In this document: positions 59,002 through 64,000 of the stretch, piece after piece | How the letters are laid out: every line of letters starts with the position of its first letter | Position numbering within the stretch: the stretch's first letter is position 1 | From: Gammaproteobacteria bacterium | GTDB lineage: Bacteria > Pseudomonadota > Gammaproteobacteria > Coxiellales > Coxiellaceae | NCBI GenBank assembly: GCA_030429175.1 | Contig: JAUIDD010000005.1 | Span: 52,861 to 116,860, forward strand | Length of the DNA: 64,000 nt | Direction: 5' to 3' | Position numbers and translations under genes: made by a program | The notes under the pieces: generated by a model | The model's database searches: none | What the model was told of the DNA's origin: nothing | The model's input: the letters and a program-made list of their open reading frames with translations, nothing else

Positions 59002-59690
59002 TCAGGACCACTTCATTAAAACTGTGCCATTAGTACAATGATCCCAGCTAGCTAGCTTTCTCATTGCTTTCAGGCTTGTATGAGGGCTGGTCTTCTTAAT
59101 TATTCTTAATAAGTTAAGCACGGTTTTATTCACTATTGCGATATTCCTCGGTGCATTACCCTTTCTGATACGAGATTGATCATCAACAAAAACAATATCA
59201 AGAGCCAAGTACAACTGGTGTTCAACACCCTAATGTTCACGAACAGCTTGAGTGATTCGCATTGGCTGAGCTAGCATACTACTTATGCAATAACATTTCT
59301 CCGTTGCTAACTCACCTTTTATTTCGCGTTGACTCTGAACTTCAATGATACTATTAAGGTTTTTCCAATGTGGATAACTCTCACATAACCACTGAATATC
59401 TCCTGTTACAGTACATTTTCTTGTTTCTAAGCGTCCATAACCTTTATTAACAGTTATATCAGATTGAAACTTCACCGCATTTGGTTTGCTTTTAAATAAC
59501 AAACAAACATCGTCATTCAACTTGCCTTAATTCCCCTTCAGACCAATTATGTAATCTGCCTTTTTTTTCAACGATACGTTCGACAATTTTTCTCTGGCAG
59601 CCCATTGAATCTAATGTCACTATTGCTCCATCTAAATCTAATAAATCCAATAGCTCAGGCATTATGGTAATTTCATTATTTTTTAGGGAA
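59002..59690 (-). pseudogene. ISAs1-family transposase remnant
   Basis: C-terminal two-thirds of an ISAs1/IS4-type transposase with at least three lesions. KNNEITIMPELLDLLDLDGA then IVTLDSMGCQRKIVERI is the catalytic-Asp region; the frame shifts at an A8 run; LKGNQGKL has Gln changed to a TAA stop; GYGRLETRK is conserved; VREHWGVEHQL has Trp changed to TAG at 59230-59232; SRIRKGNAPRNIAIV and the last 70 codons follow. No inverted repeats located. The remnant's upstream end touches the TPP riboswitch region. Confidence 0.82.
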
Positions 59691-59735
59691 TGTTGACGAA
59701 AGAAGGGTAGACGGCTATGATAGGCTGCTTAAACA

Positions 59736-59814
59736 CAGGGGTGCTTTAGCTGAGAAAGTAGTATACATACTACTTAACCCTTTAACCTGATCTGGCTAAT
59801 ACCAGCGTAGGAAG
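59736..59814 (+). promoter_or_regulatory. TPP riboswitch (THI box)
   Basis: GGGGTGCTTTAGCTGAGA, a variable stem around GTAGTATACATACTAC, then ACCCTTTAACCTGATCTGG and TAATACCAGCGTAGGAAG. The CUGAGA, ACCUGAUCUGG and UAAUACCAGCG(U)AGGAA blocks are the invariant core of the TPP aptamer. The 3' end of the aptamer contains the AGGA ribosome site of thiM (ATG at 59820), so TPP binding should hide it and block translation. Confidence 0.96.
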
Positions 59815-59819
59815 ATGTT

Positions 59820-60653
59820 ATGCAAACTATAATTTCCCCAAAGGCAGTTTTTGCTGCGATTCAACAAGTGCGCGATAATGCACCACTCGTTCATAACGTT
59901 ACAAACCTGGTTACTATGCAGCGCATCGCTGACATACTTTTGGCGATAGGGGCATCACCCTTAATGGCGCATGCAGAATCTGAATTGGATGACATCACTA
60001 ATATCGCGCAAGTGCTCGTACTAAATATTGGCACACTGGATGATCAGTGGAGCCATACTATGCAAAAAGCGCAAGGCTTTGCAATTAACAAAAAAATTCC
60101 TATTATTTTAGATCCTGTTGGTGCTGGTGCATCAAATTTAAGAACTGAAACTGCAAAACAGCTGCTAAAAAATGGTGTTACAGTTATACGTGGTAATGCT
60201 TCTGAAATTTTAGCCCTAAGTTCAGATAAATATAAAACTAAAGGTGTTGATAGCCTTTACCAAACTGATGCAGCAGTTAAAGCAGGCCAAAAACTTGCAA
60301 CTGATCACCATTGTTGTGTGGCGATTAGTGGCAAAAATGATGTGATTTGCTATCAAGACAAAACCATTATCTTGTCGCATGGGCACGAGCTTTTAACTCG
60401 CGTTACTGGTATGGGCTGCTCTGTCACTGCTATGATTGGTGCATTTAGTGCTTTAATTCAAGATCCAATGCTTGCAAGTAGTTATGCTTTGCTACTGTTA
60501 AATATCGCAGCTGAAGTTGCTGTAAAAAACGCAAGTGGTCCTGGGCAATTTTATATGAACTTATTAGATACATTATATGGAATATCAAATCAGGAATTTT
60601 TAACCTTAAATGTAAGAGAATCATATGCGTCATACGCTACAACAAATCACTAA
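59820..60653 (+). CDS. thiM: Hydroxyethylthiazole kinase
   Basis: 277 residues. Phosphorylates the thiazole alcohol for thiamine salvage. Family motifs: HNVTNLVTMQRIADILLAIG with ASPLMAHAESEL, LVLNIGTLDDQW, LDPVGAGAS, VIRGNASEILAL and the catalytic Cys in TGMGCSVTAMIGAF. First gene of the riboswitch-controlled operon. Its stop overlaps thiE by 29 bases. Confidence 0.96.
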   Translation: MQTIISPKAVFAAIQQVRDNAPLVHNVTNLVTMQRIADILLAIGASPLMAHAESELDDITNIAQVLVLNIGTLDDQWSHTMQKAQGFAINKKIPIILDPVGAGASNLRTETAKQLLKNGVTVIRGNASEILALSSDKYKTKGVDSLYQTDAAVKAGQKLATDHHCCVAISGKNDVICYQDKTIILSHGHELLTRVTGMGCSVTAMIGAFSALIQDPMLASSYALLLLNIAAEVAVKNASGPGQFYMNLLDTLYGISNQEFLTLNVRESYASYATTNH

Positions 60654-61284
60654 TGGTGTCTGTCTCGTTATTGGCAGAAATAATTGTAACCACTACTCTT
60701 TTATTGAAACAATCAAACGTGCTGTCGATGGCGGCATTACTTCGGTGCAACTACGCGACAAAACGCCTTGTTTAGATGATTTTCGGCGCTTAACTGAAAA
60801 GACACTGAAACACCTACCCAGTAATATTCCACTTGTGATTAATGATCATGCATCTATAGCGCATGAATTTAATTTGCCATTACATATTGGCCAATCAGAT
60901 ATGCCTTACGCAGAAGCACGTGTTTTAATGGGACCTGGCAGCATCATTGGTCTATCAATTGAAAACATGCATCAAGCAAAGCGTGATGCAAACTGTGGTG
61001 CTAATTATTTTGGTGTAGGCCCTATTTTTGCAACCCTATCAAAATCTAATGCCGCACTACCACTAGGACTTAAGGAATTAAAAAAGATTACAGACATCCT
61101 TGGACACCATAACTGCATGGCTATCGGCGGTATTAAACGCCACAATATTGCTGATATTGCAAATATTGTACCAAGTATCGCTGTAATATCTGATATTACC
61201 CAAGATAAATGCCCAACTACTGCTGCAAGAAACTTAATGGAATATTTCAGATGCAACGACAATATACTACGGTGCTCACCATAG
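60625..61284 (+). CDS. thiE: Thiamine phosphate synthase
   Basis: 219 residues, (beta/alpha)8 barrel joining HMP-PP and thiazole phosphate. Motifs: GGITSVQLRDKTPCLDDF, LVINDHASIAHEFNLPLHIG with QSDMPYAEAR, and the phosphate loop GANYFGVGPIFATLSK, then MAIGGIKRHNIADI. Overlaps thiM and thiD at both ends, consistent with translational coupling. Confidence 0.95.
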   Translation: MRHTLQQITNGVCLVIGRNNCNHYSFIETIKRAVDGGITSVQLRDKTPCLDDFRRLTEKTLKHLPSNIPLVINDHASIAHEFNLPLHIGQSDMPYAEARVLMGPGSIIGLSIENMHQAKRDANCGANYFGVGPIFATLSKSNAALPLGLKELKKITDILGHHNCMAIGGIKRHNIADIANIVPSIAVISDITQDKCPTTAARNLMEYFRCNDNILRCSP

Positions 61285-62051
61285 CAGGCTCAGACTGTTC
61301 TGGTGGTGCGGGTATTCAAGCCGATATTAAAACGATTGCTGCCAATGGTGGTTACGCAGCCTCTGTCATTACGGCATTAACTGCACAAAATACCCAAGGA
61401 GTGCAAGGTATTTATCCAATCCCGGTTGCATTTATCAAACAACAATGCGAATCAATTTTTGCTGATATTGATATTAATGCGGTTAAAATCGGTATGCTGT
61501 ATAGCAGTGAGCTGATGCAAACCATCAAGCAAGTCTTATTAAAATATAATGCCAAAAATATCGTGCTTGATCCGGTTATGGTGGCTACTAGTGGTGATAT
61601 GCTTATCGAAAATAATGCCATCGATACACTGACATGCACACTCTTTCCAATCGCAACCTTAATCACACCTAATATTGCAGAAAGCGAAAAAATTTCAAAA
61701 CTTTCGATTCAATCAAAAGAAGATATGGTACGTGTTGCAAAACAGATATCAGAACAATACCAAACAAATGTACTACTTAAAGGCGGACATTTTAGTGATG
61801 ACTCCGCAGATGATTTACTCTATCAACTCGACGGCGAAAGCGAGTGGTTCTGTGCTAAAAAGGTAAATACACCCAACACGCACGGTACCGGCTGCACTTT
61901 ATCTTCGGCTATCGCAACTTACCTTGCCCAAGATCACACACTATCTAATGCGATAAAACAAGCTAAGCATTATTTAAATAACGCTCTCTCAATCGGCAAA
62001 AACTATAAATTGGGCCATGGCAATGGCCCAGTAAATCATTTTCTAAAGTGA
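61251..62051 (+). CDS. thiD: Hydroxymethylpyrimidine/phosphomethylpyrimidine kinase
   Basis: 266 residues. Ribokinase-fold kinase that makes HMP-PP. Motifs: TIAGSDCSGGAGIQADIKT, ITALTAQNTQGVQGI, AVKIGMLYSSELM, VLDPVMVATSGD, LLKGGHF and NTHGTGCTLSSAIATYLAQ. ATG at 61251 gives the standard N-terminus and overlaps thiE by 34 bases. Together thiM-thiE-thiD with no thiC or thiG in view point to salvage of both precursors. Its end overlaps the convergent gene at 62043 by nine bases. Confidence 0.96.
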   Translation: MQRQYTTVLTIAGSDCSGGAGIQADIKTIAANGGYAASVITALTAQNTQGVQGIYPIPVAFIKQQCESIFADIDINAVKIGMLYSSELMQTIKQVLLKYNAKNIVLDPVMVATSGDMLIENNAIDTLTCTLFPIATLITPNIAESEKISKLSIQSKEDMVRVAKQISEQYQTNVLLKGGHFSDDSADDLLYQLDGESEWFCAKKVNTPNTHGTGCTLSSAIATYLAQDHTLSNAIKQAKHYLNNALSIGKNYKLGHGNGPVNHFLK

Positions 62052-63530
62052 TGTGATCTTTACTTTAGGTGGTTCACCTATACAATGATGATATTCTAAC
62101 GGGCAAGGATGAGAGCGTAGCTGCAGCTCTGCTTTTAAGATATCAATTAAACTTTGTAAATTATCCTGATCATTAATACCTTCTAATGCAGGCTCTTGCG
62201 CAATCATAGTTTGTAGTTTTACATCTAAGACTGAGACAATATCATCAGCATTCAAACCTAACCTATCATGCAACTTTAACAATTTTTTAAAAAAGCGTTC
62301 TTGCACACATTGTGTTGCCATTTGAATAATTTCATCTACCATTTCAGATAGATCACACACTGGTGTATTAAAAATAACATAGCGATTGACGCAAGTTATA
62401 TATTTTTCTGAACTATCTCGTTTTGGATCAAGTTTCGTTAAAGCGTATTTAAGTTTATCTAGCGTAATATGCGCCTCACCTTCTATGCTATTACTACCTG
62501 TGATTTTTTTAAGTAAGGCATGTGCATTTGCAACAGTTTGGTTGTCTTGGTAAGCCTGATAGGCTAATTTAATATAATGAATACTACGTAAGTCATAGGC
62601 AAGTTTTGTTGTTAACGATGATAGCTTTCCTAAATAAAGATTAAATGGCTTTGTCTGCTCCCAAAGCTTTCCTTCTTTGATCACTAACTTCTGTGCCTCT
62701 GCGTATTGTTTTGCTTCTTGAGATTTTGTCATACTCGAAGCAATATGCTTACTCAAGCAACGTTCTCGCTCAACTTTAAAAAAAGTTGCAAAAGCACGCC
62801 TAGTACGCAGCGCATATGTCTTGTCTGCAGTTTCATTTTGGCCCGAAACATTTGCTTTAATACCCTTATCACGTAACGTTTTAAAAACATCACGGTTACT
62901 ACATTGCACATGATAAAAGGCATCATTACTTGATAAAATTTGTTTTTCAACAGGGGTTAATTGAATGGGGTCCACACGCTTTCCCCAAAAAGATTTATAA
63001 CGGCGCTTCATCACTTTTTGTAACCAAGGTAATATAGCACGACTCAGCGCGTGCACCACGTTCACGCCAATCGCAACCGCATTTGCAACAAAAACCGCAG
63101 CTAATACGACGTTAGCACCTGGCGTCACTGCCGCTAATGTAGCCAAAGCAGCAATAGCTAATCCATAGCCAACTAATGCTGCAATACTTAATTTCGCCAA
63201 TTGTTGAAATACATTTTCAGGAACGGTGACAAGCTCAACAACCGTATTCCAAAGAATCGAAATAGCCACACCAATATTCACTAACGTCAGCCCAATATTT
63301 ACAATTAAAGGCAAACTAACAGCTAATTCTAGCCCAGTTAAGGCTAAATCAACTGTATTAATGGCAGTCAATAGTGAAATAAAAGCAACAAGCCACCCAC
63401 GCCACGAAGGATCATCCTCGCTATATGTTGCGTCAATAACCGCATTGTCATGATAAAAGTAAGGGTTTATCTTCCTGCGCTTTTTAACGAAAGTAAAACC
63501 TTTCCAACCATCAAAAAGAATTCTAGGCAT
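62043..63530 (-). CDS. Large hypothetical membrane protein, possible effector
   Basis: 495 residues. The N-terminal third has three to four membrane helices (WLVAFISLLTAINTVDLALTG; INIGLTLVNIG-type; LSIAALVGYGLAIAALATL; LAAVFVANAVAIGVNVV), followed by a basic patch (KVMKRRYKSFWGKR) and a ~300-residue helical soluble part. No family recognised. Many Legionellales effectors have this shape. It converges on thiD. Start as given is preceded by a moderate AAAGGACGG site. Confidence 0.68.
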   Translation of the reverse strand: MPRILFDGWKGFTFVKKRRKINPYFYHDNAVIDATYSEDDPSWRGWLVAFISLLTAINTVDLALTGLELAVSLPLIVNIGLTLVNIGVAISILWNTVVELVTVPENVFQQLAKLSIAALVGYGLAIAALATLAAVTPGANVVLAAVFVANAVAIGVNVVHALSRAILPWLQKVMKRRYKSFWGKRVDPIQLTPVEKQILSSNDAFYHVQCSNRDVFKTLRDKGIKANVSGQNETADKTYALRTRRAFATFFKVERERCLSKHIASSMTKSQEAKQYAEAQKLVIKEGKLWEQTKPFNLYLGKLSSLTTKLAYDLRSIHYIKLAYQAYQDNQTVANAHALLKKITGSNSIEGEAHITLDKLKYALTKLDPKRDSSEKYITCVNRYVIFNTPVCDLSEMVDEIIQMATQCVQERFFKKLLKLHDRLGLNADDIVSVLDVKLQTMIAQEPALEGINDQDNLQSLIDILKAELQLRSHPCPLEYHHCIGEPPKVKITSL

Positions 63531-63686
63531 CCGTCCGTCCTTTCAAATTTAATCCCCTCAGAGCGCTCACATTAACCCACCAAGGTCATGGTGTCAAAAA
63601 CAGTATATCCTCATCCAATTATCCTAGAAACTAGAGTTGAGTGCCTTTAATCTTTCCGCGTTTTAGCGGACACCAGTTTTTCTAAT

Positions 63687-64000
63687 TTACGCAGCCCATT
63701 CAACCTCATTTGGCGCTTTGTAATCAATAGCTGAATGCATTCTAACAGAGTTATAGTAACCTTCGATATATTGAAAGATACTTTGCCTTGCTTGTGCACG
63801 AGTTTTATAGGCGTGTTGGTGAGTAAGTTCAGTTTTTAATGTATGGAAAAAGCTTTCAGCAATGGCATGTTGTTACCTTGAATTTACGTTTAGCGACAGC
63901 CTGTAGCCCTAGATGCCTCATGCGACGTTCAACACGTGTATGACTGCATGGTATCGATTGTGCGTGTAAAGCTCGTGTAATTCTTGGTGAGCCATAGCGT
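63687..64000 (-). pseudogene. IS3-family transposase (OrfB) with internal deletion, cut by the window edge
   Basis: The C-terminal end is clear: AIAESFFHTLKTELTHQHAY, KTRAQARQSIFQYIEGYYNS, VRMHSAIDYKAPNEVEWAA. The upstream piece YGSPRITRALHAQSIPCSH then RRMRHLGLQAVAKRKFKVTT is the region before the DDE core. They are joined directly, out of frame, with about 110-130 codons of the DDE core missing. The 3' flank GGTGTCCGCTAAAACG may be the terminal inverted repeat. Remainder lies beyond position 64000. Confidence 0.82.

Noticed and set aside
1..64000. tRNA, rRNA and CRISPR loci
   Set aside because: None recognised by eye; no tRNA-type T-loop plus acceptor pairing and no regularly spaced repeats. 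A tRNAscan-SE run would be decisive.

Overview
AT-rich chromosomal window from a gammaproteobacterium, most likely a host-associated member of the Legionellales (Berkiella/Coxiella/Legionella type). The core genes are gammaproteobacterial: hemL, hemJ, erpA, rsmJ, gshA-gshB, djlA, a DEAD-box helicase, pilA-B-C-D-coaE, zapD, queF, mutT and thiM-E-D. They alternate with large proteins of unknown function, ankyrin and leucine-rich-repeat proteins, coiled coils and other eukaryote-like modules that look like host-directed effectors. The taxonomic placement is inferred from gene content only.

Layout. 1-7060: haem, Fe-S, glutathione and chaperone genes with a rubredoxin. 7084-16224: accessory genes, including a 934-residue protein with a CCA/poly(A)-polymerase-like module, an MTA/SAH-nucleosidase-like enzyme, a YbaK-like deacylase, Hsp20 and unknowns. 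16352-37916: a regulatory and effector island. It holds two very short LuxR-type HTH proteins, a hybrid histidine kinase, two giant proteins sharing a C-terminal module, a third large protein sharing an N-terminal module and carrying an F-box-like stretch, a paralogous pair (28033-29268 and 33219-34493), an LRR protein with a decayed copy, and two ankyrin proteins. A haem-oxygenase-like oxidase with its own rubredoxin lies inside it. 38010-47048: a broken Rpn nuclease gene, a possible mitochondrial-carrier-like protein, a HAD hydrolase, a LAB_N protein, the helicase, a DUF6165 plus glycosyltransferase 9 pair and a decayed effector-like gene. 47170-55436: a LuxR-type regulator, the type IV pilus operon, coaE, a DUF4143 ATPase, queF and zapD. 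55518-64000: a reverse-transcriptase remnant, two exported proteins, mutT, an ISAs1-type transposase remnant, the TPP-riboswitch-controlled thi operon, a large unknown protein and an IS3-type remnant.

The most interesting signal is an 18-bp palindrome, AAA(C/T)TACTATAGTA(G/A)TTT, in perfect or partly decayed form upstream of at least five accessory genes and, by eye, not upstream of housekeeping genes. At two loci the order is small LuxR-type HTH gene, palindrome, large accessory gene. At one of these the HTH gene is preceded by a hybrid kinase whose receiver domain is on the kinase. My reading is a dedicated two-component circuit, with receiver and DNA-binding output in separate proteins, controlling an effector regulon.

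Genome decay and mobility are conspicuous. A TA-flanked miniature inverted-repeat element of about 140-160 bp occurs in two full copies and several remnants. A roughly 300-bp intergenic direct repeat carries the palindrome and a conserved 19-codon ORF. Pseudogenes include Rpn nuclease, histidine kinase, LRR protein, ISAs1 and IS3 transposases, a group II-intron-type reverse transcriptase and an effector-like gene.
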